A stretch of 40,705 nucleotides of DNA from an uncultured Verrucomicrobia subdivision 3 bacterium (lineage in GTDB: Bacteria > Verrucomicrobiota > Verrucomicrobiia > Limisphaerales > UBA11358): assembly GCA_903865745.1 (NCBI GenBank), contig CAIPKV010000004.1, positions 1 to 40,705 of the forward strand. Direction: 5' to 3'. Positions 25,968 through 33,710 of this stretch are shown piece after piece. The notes beneath the pieces are model-generated. The model was not told the origin of the DNA. It worked only from the letters and a program-made list of their open reading frames with translations, and did no database searches. How positions within the stretch are numbered: position 1 is the stretch's first letter; each line of letters starts with the position of its first letter. Position numbers and translations under genes: made by a program.

Positions 25968-26759
25968 ATGACCACTTTCGTGCCGGTGAACAATCTGGAA
26001 ACCAAACTCCGCGCCATCATCACCGATCCGACCACGCTGTCGTGGAGTTTCTACACACCCCTCGCCGCCTCCCCGCTCTGGCTCATCGTCAAAAATCATC
26101 CGGAACTCGATGGCAGCAATCTGGTCGCGCCGCTGGGCAAGAATCCCGAAGTGTGCACGTTCCATTTCCCCCAGGGTGCGTTCATCGGACTTTACACCTC
26201 GCCGGGCCGCGCCCAGGCGGCGATTGCGCATTGGAAAATGTCCACGCACGATTGGACCGTCGTGTCGGCGCCCGGCTATCAACTGCTAAAATTTCTGACC
26301 CATTCCGAGGCGAAACTCTACGTTAACATCGGGGTAAAGGAATGCCAATATCAGCTCGACCCGGACATGGTGGAAATCCTTCTCAGTCGTCCTGAACCCA
26401 TCTACGAAACCCCGCAAACCGCCCGCAAAGCCGACTTCGCGCCCGCGCCTGAATATGAGAAACATTTAAAACCGCTGCACGATTTTCTAAGCCGCCAGCC
26501 CAAGCTGCGCGCCGCCTGGGTTTACCGACAATCATCCCCCGCGCCTGCGCCGGGAACTAATCACGTGTATGAAATCGGGCTGGTGATGGATGACCCGGAA
26601 GATAAAAGTCTGCTGGCCGAAGTCGGGGTGATTGCCAAGGCGCTGACCCCGGTAGAGTTGGAATGTGTGATTGCCACGCTAATGGCCGACGACCAATCCC
26701 TGCGGAACTTGTCCAAGCAAAAACCCCCGTTCTACGCCCGCCCTGATTTCCTTAGGTAA
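25968..26759 (+). CDS. SseB-like protein (enhanced serine sensitivity family)
   Basis: The 263-residue soluble protein has the two-part SseB layout. The N-terminal SseB domain (about 15-135) contains SPLWLIVKN, FIGLYTSPGRAQAAI and a GYQLLKFL segment. The C-terminal SseB_C domain (about 160-260) contains LRAAWVYRQ, VYEIGLVMDD, AEVGVIAKAL and the end KQKPPFYAR, which matches the PFY end of the E. coli protein. Biochemical role in the family is unclear (serine sensitivity phenotype in E. coli). A 22-bp stretch from its 3' end is duplicated at 36664-36690. Confidence 0.75.
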   Translation: MTTFVPVNNLETKLRAIITDPTTLSWSFYTPLAASPLWLIVKNHPELDGSNLVAPLGKNPEVCTFHFPQGAFIGLYTSPGRAQAAIAHWKMSTHDWTVVSAPGYQLLKFLTHSEAKLYVNIGVKECQYQLDPDMVEILLSRPEPIYETPQTARKADFAPAPEYEKHLKPLHDFLSRQPKLRAAWVYRQSSPAPAPGTNHVYEIGLVMDDPEDKSLLAEVGVIAKALTPVELECVIATLMADDQSLRNLSKQKPPFYARPDFLR

Positions 26760-26809
26760 TTATGGTTTAGCGGTTTTAATCTATAAAAAACTGAGCTGGT
26801 ATCTGGTAA

Positions 26810-27040
26810 TTATCCCCGTTTTTGCATCCTTTTGGCGCGGAGAATCTCGTCCGTCAATTCCTTTGGCGCGGCCATGAATAAGCTACTGTTGAGTTTGTAA
26901 AACAGCCCTTGCAAATCCTTTAATTGGATGTGCAGCGACACACCGCTCAACGTCTGCATATCTGGCCTGGTACAATCCACCAAGTGGTTCAAATCATCTT
27001 CAATGGTCTGCAAATAATTTGCTATTTTCTCGTTGAACAT
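26810..27040 (-). CDS. Small helical protein, unknown function
   Basis: The 76-residue product is not recognised. It is mostly helical (MFNEKIANYLQTIEDDLNHLVDC, then LKDLQGLFYKLNSSLF) with a basic C-terminus (RAKRMQKRG). No signal peptide or membrane segment is present. It sits downstream of the two small membrane-protein genes on the same strand (58-bp gap), so it may belong to the same leftward transcript starting near 27650. Confidence 0.5.
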   Translation of the reverse strand: MFNEKIANYLQTIEDDLNHLVDCTRPDMQTLSGVSLHIQLKDLQGLFYKLNSSLFMAAPKELTDEILRAKRMQKRG

Positions 27041-27098
27041 ATTTTAATTTCTTAAAACCCCGGAAAACTCAACAGGCTCAGTTGGTTTTATATTACGA

Positions 27099-27284
27099 TT
27101 AATTTCTTTTAAAAGTGGTGTCGGTTACACTTTCCTGACTGCTTGGATTCGTAGTATTGAGACCGGCCTTGCGGATTTGGTCCGCTTCATCCTTGGCCCA
27201 GTCGTGCGCCTGCTGGATCGCTATAAAAACAATCCCCGTGATGGCGCAGCCGAACAAAAAAATGGGGAAAATGTAGATGCCCAT
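27099..27284 (-). CDS. Small single-span membrane protein
   Basis: The 61-residue product has one transmembrane helix (about residues 3-23, IYIFPIFLFGCAITGIVFIAI) followed by a charged soluble tail (HDWAKDEADQIRKAG). It begins 1 bp after the stop of the next gene upstream (27286), so both are co-transcribed. The family is not recognised. Short hydrophobic proteins of this shape are common accessory subunits, but no partner is visible here. Confidence 0.55.
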   Translation of the reverse strand: MGIYIFPIFLFGCAITGIVFIAIQQAHDWAKDEADQIRKAGLNTTNPSSQESVTDTTFKRN

Positions 27285-27285
27285 A

Positions 27286-27480
27286 TTACTTTTTCCGGTT
27301 GTAGGCTGGACTCTCCGATACCACTACCAGGCGCACGCCCACCCAGAGCGCGAGAATACTGGGCACCCAAAGTCCCACGTAAACACCGTAGTCGTGATTC
27401 ACCAGAAACCACAAGCCGACGCTCACGACGAAACTCGCGAAGGCGGCGAACAGAAAGGAATAGTCGTATTTCTTGAACAT
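27286..27480 (-). CDS. Small two-span membrane protein
   Basis: The 64-residue product has two hydrophobic segments (about 8-27 SFLFAAFASFVVSVGLWFLV, and 34-53 YVGLWVPSILALWVGVRLVV) joined by NHDYG, with a basic C-terminus (YNRKK). The family is unknown. It lies upstream of the 27099 gene with overlapping translation signals. A promoter with CarH-like repeats lies about 180 bp upstream on the minus strand, suggesting light/B12-controlled expression (inference). Confidence 0.55.
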   Translation of the reverse strand: MFKKYDYSFLFAAFASFVVSVGLWFLVNHDYGVYVGLWVPSILALWVGVRLVVVSESPAYNRKK

Positions 27481-27605
27481 TTTTTGTTTCTTTTTGGTTT
27501 TTGAGTTTTGAACCCAACGCTCACCGCAAAATGCGTCGGCGGATAATAGGTTAATTTTAATACCCGGCCGGCGCTTTCATCCGGTGATGCTTTTTCCAGT
27601 TTCAT
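27423..27605 (-). CDS. Doubtful small ORF at the head of the leftward unit
   Basis: This 60-residue reading (MKLEKASPDESAGRVLKL...) starts about 45 bp downstream of the predicted leftward promoter. Its second half overlaps the better-supported membrane-protein gene at 27286-27480 and turns Ser/Pro/Arg-rich. Only the position favours it. It may be a leader peptide or non-coding. Confidence 0.2.
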   Translation of the reverse strand: MKLEKASPDESAGRVLKLTYYPPTHFAVSVGFKTQKPKRNKKCSRNTTIPFCSPPSRVSS

Positions 27606-27651
27606 GCTTACTTAATTTTTTGACCGCAATTCCCGCCAAACCGTGGCGAAG

Positions 27652-27687
27652 ATGTGCAACTATTGTGTAGTTTTTGTGTAATGTCAA
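27652..27687 (-). promoter_or_regulatory. Leftward promoter overlapped by 11-bp CarH-like direct repeats
   Basis: On the minus strand, TTGACA (27687-27682) is followed after 17 bp by AATAGT (27664-27659), a good sigma70-type promoter pointing to the small membrane-protein genes. On the plus strand, ATGTGCAA (27652), TTGTGTAG (27663) and TTGTGTAA (27674) recur at exactly 11-bp steps across its spacer and -10. In reverse complement they fit the CarH operator form (nTnTACAn repeats 11 bp apart) with one or two mismatches each. Binding would block RNA polymerase. Confidence 0.55.
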
Positions 27688-27800
27688 ATTCATTCTCAAA
27701 ACTATTATTTCACCCGGCAAATTACCGTCAGATTCGCTACTTTTATTAACAATAAAGCACATTAATCCAACATATTCGAATCATCCGGGCATTTTTAAAC

Positions 27801-27836
27801 TTGCCAGCGAGGTTATTTTGTATAATTATTGTGTAA
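27801..27836 (+). promoter_or_regulatory. Promoter of the B12-regulator gene with 11-bp direct repeats
   Basis: TTGTATAA (27818-27825) and TTGTGTAA (27829-27836) are spaced 11 bp apart, just before the ATG at 27841. The first contains TATAAT (27821-27826), a perfect -10. TTGCCA at 27801-27806 may serve as -35, though it is only 14 bp from that -10 and 17 bp from AATTAT. The reverse complement of the first repeat (TTATACAA) matches the CarH half-site exactly. This suggests autorepression. Confidence 0.5.
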
Positions 27837-27840
27837 TTAG

Positions 27841-28806
27841 ATGTCAGCCGCCAGTCATCCAATTAAAATTGTCGCCCGCCTCACCGGGTTGAGCCCGTTC
27901 GTCGTCCGGATCTGGGAGCAGCGCTATGGCGCCGTCAAACCCGAGCGTACCGGTGGTAACCGCCGGCTTTATTCAGATGAACAGGTTGAGCGGCTTAACT
28001 TGCTGCGTGAAGTTACTCAGGCCGGTCACAACATCGGCCTGGTCGCCCGCTGGCCGACCGAAAAGCTGCGCCAGCAGGCGGCTGATTCCACTGGCTTGAC
28101 TTCGCCCACGAAGCCGGCTGCGGCGGCCGCGCCGACTTCAATTCATTCAATCCATCAAGAATGCGTGGCGGCGATGAGAGCGCTCGACGCCAGGGCTTTT
28201 GAGGGGGCGCTAAAACGTGGCGTTGCCTCCTTTGGCACCATGGGACTGCTGCAGCGCGTCATTGCGCCGCTGACGCAAATGATCGGTGAGCTTTGGATAG
28301 CTGGCAGCATTAGCGTGGGCCACGAACATTTGGCGACTTCCGTCCTGCGGACGTTTTTGCTCAACGCGGCCCGGCCTTTCGGCGAAACAAAACATTCCCC
28401 CCGGCTGGTAGTCGCCACGCCGGCGGGCCAGATTCATGAACTCGGCGCGCTGCTGGTCGCCGCGATGGCCACGCAACTGGATTGGGAGGTTATTTATCTG
28501 GGCGCAAGTTTGCCCGCCCCAGAAATTGCCGGCGCCGCACGCCAGAGTCATGCGCGGGCCGTCGCCTTGAGCCTCGTGTATCCCGAAGACGATTCGCGGC
28601 TGGACAACGAGCTGGCCCTGCTCCGGGAATTGCTGCCGGCGGAAGTCTCCATTTTAGCGGGCGGTCGGGCAATGCCCGCTTATCACGATGCGATTAAAAA
28701 AATCAACGCCATTCAAATTAGCGACCTGACCGGTCTCGCCACCCAACTGGAAGGATTAAGAAAACCCGCCAAGAAGATTTCCCGCCCCCAAAAAGCGGTC
28801 AAATAA
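27841..28806 (+). CDS. MerR-family B12-dependent photoreceptor regulator (CarH/LitR-like)
   Basis: The 321-residue product has an N-terminal MerR helix-turn-helix (about 7-75: IKIVARLTGLSPFVVRIWEQRYG, with RTGGNRRLYSDEQVERL split). A linker of Ala/Thr/Pro follows, then a four-helix cap (about 103-180) and a cobalamin-binding Rossmann fold (about 186-300). The cap carries W152-x9-E162-H163, the signature of CarH/LitR photoreceptors. H199 (in QIHELG) is the expected lower ligand of cobalt. Such proteins bind adenosylcobalamin as a dark repressor and release DNA in light. Its gene is followed 8 bp later by an NDH-2 gene, so both are one transcript, and the upstream repeats suit its family. Confidence 0.88.
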   Translation: MSAASHPIKIVARLTGLSPFVVRIWEQRYGAVKPERTGGNRRLYSDEQVERLNLLREVTQAGHNIGLVARWPTEKLRQQAADSTGLTSPTKPAAAAAPTSIHSIHQECVAAMRALDARAFEGALKRGVASFGTMGLLQRVIAPLTQMIGELWIAGSISVGHEHLATSVLRTFLLNAARPFGETKHSPRLVVATPAGQIHELGALLVAAMATQLDWEVIYLGASLPAPEIAGAARQSHARAVALSLVYPEDDSRLDNELALLRELLPAEVSILAGGRAMPAYHDAIKKINAIQISDLTGLATQLEGLRKPAKKISRPQKAVK

Positions 28807-28814
28807 CCTTTTAA

Positions 28815-30089
28815 ATGGAAACCACCACCCCTATTCATATCGTCGTCCTCGGTGCGGGCTTTGGCGGCCTTAACTTCTGCAAACAATTTCAGGTGCCCGG
28901 GGCGCGCATCACGCTGGTTGACCGCACCAATCACCATTTGTTTCAGCCGCTACTGTACCAGGTGGCGACTTGCGGCTTATCTGCGCCCGACATCGCGCAA
29001 CCCGTTCGCTCCATATTATCCGATCGGCCGGATGTCACCGTTTTGCTGGATAACGTAACCGGTTTCGATATCAGCCAGCGGCGCGTATTGCTCGAAAAAA
29101 ATTCGTTAAGCTACGACTATCTCATCCTCGCGCTGGGCGGCAAGACGGGTTACTTCGGCCATCCCGAATGGGAACGTTTTGCGCCGGGCCTTAAAACACT
29201 TGAAGACGCGCTCCGCATCCGCAGCCATGTCCTGCTCTCGTTCGAGCGGGCCGAGAACGAGGCGGATACCGCCGAACATGACAAGCTGATGACCATCGTG
29301 GTAGTGGGCGGCGGCCCGACCGGCGTGGAACTCGCCGGCTCTTTTGCCGAACTGACCCGCACCGTCTTGAAACGTGATTTTCGGCGCATTGATCCAACGC
29401 AGGCGAAGATTATTCTTATTGAGGCCTCCCCCAACCTGCTTTCGAATTTTCCCCGGGATTTATCCGCCAGCGCCCGCCGTCAGCTGGAAGCGCTGGGGGT
29501 GCAAGTCCGCACCGAAACCATGGTCAAGGCGATCCGCGAAGGCGAAGTCGAACTTACCAGCGGCGAAACCATTCAAGCTGCCAACATCGTCTGGGCGGCC
29601 GGCGTTTCCGCGACTCCGCTTACGAAAAAACTTGGCGTGGGGCTCGACCCGGCCGGGCGTGTGAAAGTGAACCCCGATTTGAGCCTGCCCGGCCATTCGG
29701 AAATATTTGCCATCGGCGACATGACCTTCGTACCGCAAGCCGACGGCAAACCCGTGCCGGGCGTCTCACCTGCAGCGATCCAGATGGCATCGCACGTGGC
29801 CAAAATTATCGAGCAGGAAGTCATGTTTGCCGCGAACCGCGACACCCGTCCCGCCTTCAAATATTGGGATAAAGGCACCATGGCGACCATTGGACGTTCG
29901 GCCGCCGTGGCGTGGATAGGCAAACTAAAGTTTTCCGGCCCGCTCGCGTGGCTGGCGTGGCTGTTCGTGCATTTGATTTTCCTGATTGGATTCCGGAACC
30001 GCACCTCCGTCTTTTTTCAGTGGGCGTATTCCTATTTCTCCTACAAACGGAGTGCACGACTGATTACGAATCTGCCCGAAAAGAATTGA
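28815..30089 (+). CDS. ndh: Type II NADH dehydrogenase (NDH-2)
   Basis: The 424-residue flavoprotein oxidises NADH and passes electrons to quinone without pumping protons. It has the FAD-binding GAGFGG (13-18), the NAD-binding GGGPTGVELAG (165-175), the AIGDMTFVP motif of the FAD-binding end, and a C-terminal membrane-associating hydrophobic stretch (LAWLAWLFVHLIFLIGF about 375-392, then the typical YSYFSYKRSARLI). Length is usual for the family. Cotranscription with the B12 regulator suggests that NADH oxidation is adjusted to light, for instance against singlet-oxygen or over-reduction; this is inference. Confidence 0.93.
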   Translation: METTTPIHIVVLGAGFGGLNFCKQFQVPGARITLVDRTNHHLFQPLLYQVATCGLSAPDIAQPVRSILSDRPDVTVLLDNVTGFDISQRRVLLEKNSLSYDYLILALGGKTGYFGHPEWERFAPGLKTLEDALRIRSHVLLSFERAENEADTAEHDKLMTIVVVGGGPTGVELAGSFAELTRTVLKRDFRRIDPTQAKIILIEASPNLLSNFPRDLSASARRQLEALGVQVRTETMVKAIREGEVELTSGETIQAANIVWAAGVSATPLTKKLGVGLDPAGRVKVNPDLSLPGHSEIFAIGDMTFVPQADGKPVPGVSPAAIQMASHVAKIIEQEVMFAANRDTRPAFKYWDKGTMATIGRSAAVAWIGKLKFSGPLAWLAWLFVHLIFLIGFRNRTSVFFQWAYSYFSYKRSARLITNLPEKN

Positions 30090-30149
30090 GCTGAGGGTTA
30101 CCCGCAGATTTGGGAGATAATCAAGCTGGCGCCCGAAATTTCACATCAC

Positions 30150-31751
30150 TTACTCCGTGGTCTTAGAGGTCAGTTGTAGCGCCTTTATTCGTGAAATCAA
30201 GGTCGTGGGGTTCATCTTTAGAATTGAAGCCGCGCCGGATTCCCCAAATATTTTTCCCTCACTGCGCTTCAAAGCATTTTGAATGATCTCCTTCTCCATC
30301 CGTTTCCACTGATCACGCGTAACAATTGGCTGCGTCCCGCCCCCCGTGGCGGAATCCGGAGAGCGGACTGGGTCCGGCGTTGCCGCCAGCAACGATTCAA
30401 GATCCAATTTGGATCGCTGGGCCAGAATGATTGCCCGCTCGATGGCATTGTGCAATTCACGAACATTTCCCTGCCAATCAAGTCCCGCGAGGAAATCCGC
30501 CTGCGCTTTGGTCAGGCGCGGTGGTGGCAGATTCATTTTTTTAGCCGTCGACCGGAGGAAATGTGCCGCTAGTAGCGGGATATCCTCGCGCCGTTCCCGT
30601 AGCGGAGGAATTTCCAGGGGGAAAACGCTCAGCCGGAAAAACAGATCCTGACGGAAGCGCCCCGTGGCAGCCTCTTTCTTAAGATCCCGATTCGTGGCCG
30701 CCACAATCCGCACGTCGATTTTCCGCGTCCGTGGATCCCCCACCCGCTCAACCTCCTGCTCCTGCAACACCCGTAGTAGCTTCGCCTGAACCGTCAGCGG
30801 TATTTCTCCGATTTCATCCAGGAATAACGTGCCGCCATCGGCAAGTTCGAAACGCCCGGGCTTGTCATGCGTGGCTCCAGTGAAAGCTCCGCGCTTGTGG
30901 CCAAAAAATTCGCTCTCGAATAGGTTTTCCGGAATTGCCCCGCAATTAACTTTTATCAGAGCGCGCCCTTTCCGAGGGCTGTTTTCATGAATGGCCCGGG
31001 CCACCAATTCCTTGCCGGTACCGCTTTCACCACAAATTAAAACGGAAGCATCTGTGGGCGCAACCAGTTGGATTTGATGCAGCACCTTTTTGATTCCGGG
31101 GCTGGTGCCGATGATGTTATGGTGCCCTAGGGCCTCATTTACTTCCGCGCGAAGGTAGTTGTTTTCCTCCTCCAACCGTTCTTTTAATAGCGCAATTTCC
31201 TCAAAAGCTCGCGCATTCACGATGCTGACCGCCGCCTGGTCGGCACACACCCGCAGCCAGACAAAATCCTCGTCGCTGAGCAGCTTCTTATCCCACACCT
31301 CCAGCACGCCCATCGTTTCCCCGCGAAAATGCAACGGCTGCGCCGCGAAATTCTTGATTCTTTCACTCCTTACCCAATCTGGATAAACAATCCATTCTTC
31401 ATGCGGATCAACCGTGGGCTTTCTCACCGGCAGGGCGGAACTGAAAACCGTGCCGATTTGCGCCATGTTAATCGGATACCGGTCAAAAGCGGGCGACTGG
31501 TCGTTCACCTTATGTTTGGCAGTCGGCGAGTTGCTGGCGCTGGCCATCAAGTGCAAACATCTTTCCTGATTCTGACATCGGTCCCGGAGCTGACAGCCAT
31601 CGCACCGGTCGCCCGGTCCAACCAGCCAGATACTCGAGAGCGATACGGACTGCGAACTGACAATGCCATTGACGATTACCTGCAGCAGCGAGGACACGGA
31701 ACGCTCTTGCGCCATTGCCAATATCAACTTGGGAAAACTCGCGGAGTCCAT
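30150..31751 (-). CDS. Sigma54-dependent transcriptional activator with GAF domain and Cys cluster
   Basis: The 533-residue product has an N-terminal GAF sensor (about 15-185) with an inserted C50-x2-C53-x5-C59-x5-C65 cluster, which might bind an Fe-S cluster or metal. A coiled linker (about 185-210) follows. The AAA+ domain (about 213-445) has Walker A GESGTGKE (241-248), the sigma54-contacting loop GAFTGA (288-293) and Walker [11 protein letters not shown] (306-315). The C-terminal Fis-type helix-turn-helix (about 485-530, [18 protein letters not shown] then [11 protein letters not shown]) completes it. Architecture is like NorR/FhlA. It is divergent from the AhpD-P460 genes, which have a sigma54 promoter, so those are its probable targets. 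Confidence 0.93.
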   Translation of the reverse strand: MDSASFPKLILAMAQERSVSSLLQVIVNGIVSSQSVSLSSIWLVGPGDRCDGCQLRDRCQNQERCLHLMASASNSPTAKHKVNDQSPAFDRYPINMAQIGTVFSSALPVRKPTVDPHEEWIVYPDWVRSERIKNFAAQPLHFRGETMGVLEVWDKKLLSDEDFVWLRVCADQAAVSIVNARAFEEIALLKERLEEENNYLRAEVNEALGHHNIIGTSPGIKKVLHQIQLVAPTDASVLICGESGTGKELVARAIHENSPRKGRALIKVNCGAIPENLFESEFFGHKRGAFTGATHDKPGRFELADGGTLFLDEIGEIPLTVQAKLLRVLQEQEVERVGDPRTRKIDVRIVAATNRDLKKEAATGRFRQDLFFRLSVFPLEIPPLRERREDIPLLAAHFLRSTAKKMNLPPPRLTKAQADFLAGLDWQGNVRELHNAIERAIILAQRSKLDLESLLAATPDPVRSPDSATGGGTQPIVTRDQWKRMEKEIIQNALKRSEGKIFGESGAASILKMNPTTLISRIKALQLTSKTTE

Positions 31752-31760
31752 CTATCTAAA

Positions 31761-31807
31761 TTACGAAATGTCATAACAAGGCACAACGACTTTTCGTATT
31801 ATACGAA
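31761..31807. promoter_or_regulatory. Probable activator-binding sites (TTCGTA half-sites)
   Basis: TTCGTAT-T-ATACGAA (31793-31807) is a perfect 15-bp palindrome. A further half-site TTACGAA lies at 31761-31767. The palindrome is about 75-90 bp upstream of the -24/-12 promoter at 31882, the usual distance for an enhancer site of a sigma54 activator, and also just upstream of the activator's own start (31751), so it may serve autoregulation. Confidence 0.6.
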
Positions 31808-31881
31808 TTATCGTAGTCGCTGCGAACGGCGGAATCTTTCAAAACACCAATAAAAGTTGGGTTCCGTCCGAACTTCAGGCT

Positions 31882-31897
31882 TGGCACGCGTCCAGCA
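31882..31897 (+). promoter_or_regulatory. Sigma54 -24/-12 promoter
   Basis: TGGCACG-N4-CAGCA fits the consensus TGGCACG-N4-TTGCA. The invariant GG (31883-31884) and GC (31895-31896) are 10 bp apart as required. Transcription would start near 31908, about 10 bases before the ATG at 31918, giving a very short leader. Confidence 0.75.
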
Positions 31898-31917
31898 TAA
31901 GGGGGGTGTTGCAAAAA

Positions 31918-32523
31918 ATGAATCGTATCGCTCAACTCGACCCCGCAGATGCGGTCGGCAAAGCCAAAGAACTTTTTGATCTGGCCCAGATCAAGCTGGG
32001 CTGTGTCCCCAATTTGCTCCGCGTGCTCGCTAATGCGCCGGTCGCCTTGGACGGCTTTCTGAGCCTGAATGCGGCCTTGGCGCAGGGTGTGTTAGGCGAA
32101 AAAATTCGCGCCCAGATTGCACTGGCCGTTGCCGAGATCAACGACTGCGCCTACTGCCAGAGCGCCAATGCTTTCGCGGCGAGCGCTTTGGGGTTGACCG
32201 AAGCGGATATAAAAGATGCGCGCAACATCACCGCCCAGGACGAACGGACGGCCGCCATTCTTAATCTTGCCCGCCACATCATCGTGGAACGGGGCCGGTT
32301 GAGCGAAAGTGAGTTTGCCCTCGTTCGCAGCGCCAAACTCACGGACGCGGAAATCATGGAAACCGCCGCCAACGTCGCCCTGAACACCCTTACCAATTAC
32401 GTCAACAACCTCGCCCGCACCCTCGTGGATTTTCCGGTGGTCGCTTCCATGGCGGATGACTTAACCGTGGTTCATCAACTCAAAGTGACCAGCGAAGACG
32501 ACCCCGAGGACGACGCCTACTAA
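31918..32523 (+). CDS. AhpD-like / carboxymuconolactone-decarboxylase-family protein
   Basis: The product is 201 residues. ATG at 31918 is preferred over GTG at 31906 because it gives the family's usual start (MNRIAQLDP) and because the sigma54 transcript probably begins near 31908. The all-helical AhpD fold is evident, with EINDCAYC (C77, C80), the redox-active CxxC. The His usually found four residues after the second Cys (CxYCxxxH) is Asn here (N84), so proton transfer may differ. Relatives are alkylhydroperoxidases. It is the first gene of the operon with the YHS and P460 genes; a role in oxidative or nitrosative stress is inferred. Confidence 0.8.
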   Translation: MNRIAQLDPADAVGKAKELFDLAQIKLGCVPNLLRVLANAPVALDGFLSLNAALAQGVLGEKIRAQIALAVAEINDCAYCQSANAFAASALGLTEADIKDARNITAQDERTAAILNLARHIIVERGRLSESEFALVRSAKLTDAEIMETAANVALNTLTNYVNNLARTLVDFPVVASMADDLTVVHQLKVTSEDDPEDDAY

Positions 32524-32604
32524 TTTCCGCCACGCAATTTCTGCAACGGCGGATAGTCAGCAAACAACGCAACAACCAAAACAAAAACAACCATAATAAA
32601 TAAC

Positions 32605-33009
32605 ATGTCACACACACACGAACTCGTTAACACCTCCGGCGCCAGCGGCATTGACCTTAGCGGCTATGACACCGTGGCGTTTTTCACCCAGCACAAGCCC
32701 GTTCACGGCAATCCCGGCATTTCCGTGCAACACCATGGCGCCACGTACTTCTTTGCCAACGAAGAGCATCGCAAACTGTTTGTTGGGGCCCCGGATAAAT
32801 ACCTGCCCCAGTGCGGCGGTTTTTGCGCTTTTGGCGCTTCGGTCAATGCCCTGTTCCCGATTGATATCAGCACCTGGCAGATCGTGGACGGCAAACTGTA
32901 CTTCACCTTGAATCCGGAAATTCATAAGGCGTTGAATGCCGATTTAACCGGCAACCTCACCAAAGCGGCTCACAATATGCCCGGCTTGGTCGCAAAACAC
33001 GCCAAGTAA
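32605..33009 (+). CDS. YHS-domain protein
   Basis: The 134-residue soluble product has no signal peptide. The core HGATYFFANEEHRKLFVGAPDKYLPQCGGFCAFG is the YHS pattern (given here in parts: ATYFFANEEHRKLF and PDKYLPQCGGFCA). The two Cys of QCGGFC may bind metal. YHS modules occur in metal transport and oxidoreductase proteins. It lies 81 bp after the AhpD-like gene and is followed by a hairpin (33017-33048) before the first P460 gene. The precise function is unknown. Confidence 0.8.
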   Translation: MSHTHELVNTSGASGIDLSGYDTVAFFTQHKPVHGNPGISVQHHGATYFFANEEHRKLFVGAPDKYLPQCGGFCAFGASVNALFPIDISTWQIVDGKLYFTLNPEIHKALNADLTGNLTKAAHNMPGLVAKHAK

Positions 33010-33016
33010 TCGGCGT

Positions 33017-33048
33017 AACTGGCCGGAGGCAGCTCCCTCAGGCCAGTT
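33017..33048 (+). promoter_or_regulatory. Intercistronic hairpin between the YHS and P460 genes
   Basis: AACTGGCC (33017-33024) pairs with GGCCAGTT (33041-33048), with GAGG/CCTC pairs inside. No T run follows, so it more likely stabilises or separates transcript segments than terminates. A GC-rich hairpin (GGCGGGC at 33672-33678, GCCCGCC at 33682-33688) lies in the same place after the next gene. Confidence 0.5.
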
Positions 33049-33080
33049 CCCTTCCAAAACAACTAACTAAAAACATAAAA

Positions 33081-33665
33081 ATGAAAATGAACTTTAAATT
33101 CTCAGCCCTAGTATTAGTCACCGCGGCCCTGTCCATCGTCACGCCCGCCCTCGCCCAAGACGGCATGGCCAAACAGGGCACCGCGGCGCAATGGAATGAC
33201 AAAGGTCAACTCTTGCAGCCCGTTGGCTATCGAGAATGGATTTTCGTGGGCGCGCCCGTCACGCCCAATGACCTGAACGATGGCAAAGCGGCTTTCCCGG
33301 AGTTCCACGACGTTTACATCGAACCCACCAGCTGGGCGCAATACAAAAAGACCGGCGAATTCCCGGATGGCACCATCATCGTCAAGGAATTGGTGAGCGT
33401 CGGCGCCAAATCAGCCCCCAGCGGCAATGGCTATTTCGAAGGTGAATTTATTGGCCTGGAAGCCGCGGTTAAAAGTGCTGATAAACATCCCAAAGAACCC
33501 GGCAACTGGGGTTACTACAGTTTCACCCAGCCCGGAGCCGCGCCCTTGAAGGTGACCGCGCTTAAGGCAACTGCCAGTTGCAATGCCTGCCATCAGGCGA
33601 GTGCCAAGCAGGATTATGTATTCACCCAATACTACCCCGTCCTCCGCGCAGCGGGTAAACACTAA
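33081..33665 (+). CDS. Cytochrome P460-family protein 1
   Basis: The 194-residue product has a signal peptide (ending TPALAQ, about residue 26), a beta-sheet-rich core with VGYREWIFVGAP, and EFHDVYIEP. It also has YKKTGEFPDGTIIVKEL (87-104). The C-terminal heme site is C167-x2-C170-H171, followed by KQDYVFTQYYPVLR, the P460 end. The family covers hydroxylamine-oxidising P460 and the NO-binding cytochrome c'-beta; both act in the periplasm. Whether the Lys-heme crosslink that separates them exists cannot be decided from sequence alone. It is third in the sigma54-controlled unit. Confidence 0.88.
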   Translation: MKMNFKFSALVLVTAALSIVTPALAQDGMAKQGTAAQWNDKGQLLQPVGYREWIFVGAPVTPNDLNDGKAAFPEFHDVYIEPTSWAQYKKTGEFPDGTIIVKELVSVGAKSAPSGNGYFEGEFIGLEAAVKSADKHPKEPGNWGYYSFTQPGAAPLKVTALKATASCNACHQASAKQDYVFTQYYPVLRAAGKH

Positions 33666-33710
33666 ATCACCGGCGGGCGGCGCCCGCCGCCGCTCGCCCC
33701 CTTTATCATC

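Noticed and set aside
25703-26282. Minus-strand frames of about 110 residues around the SseB-like gene start
   Set aside because: They are antisense to hairpin repeats and to the SseB-like gene, with Arg/Gly/His-rich shadow composition.
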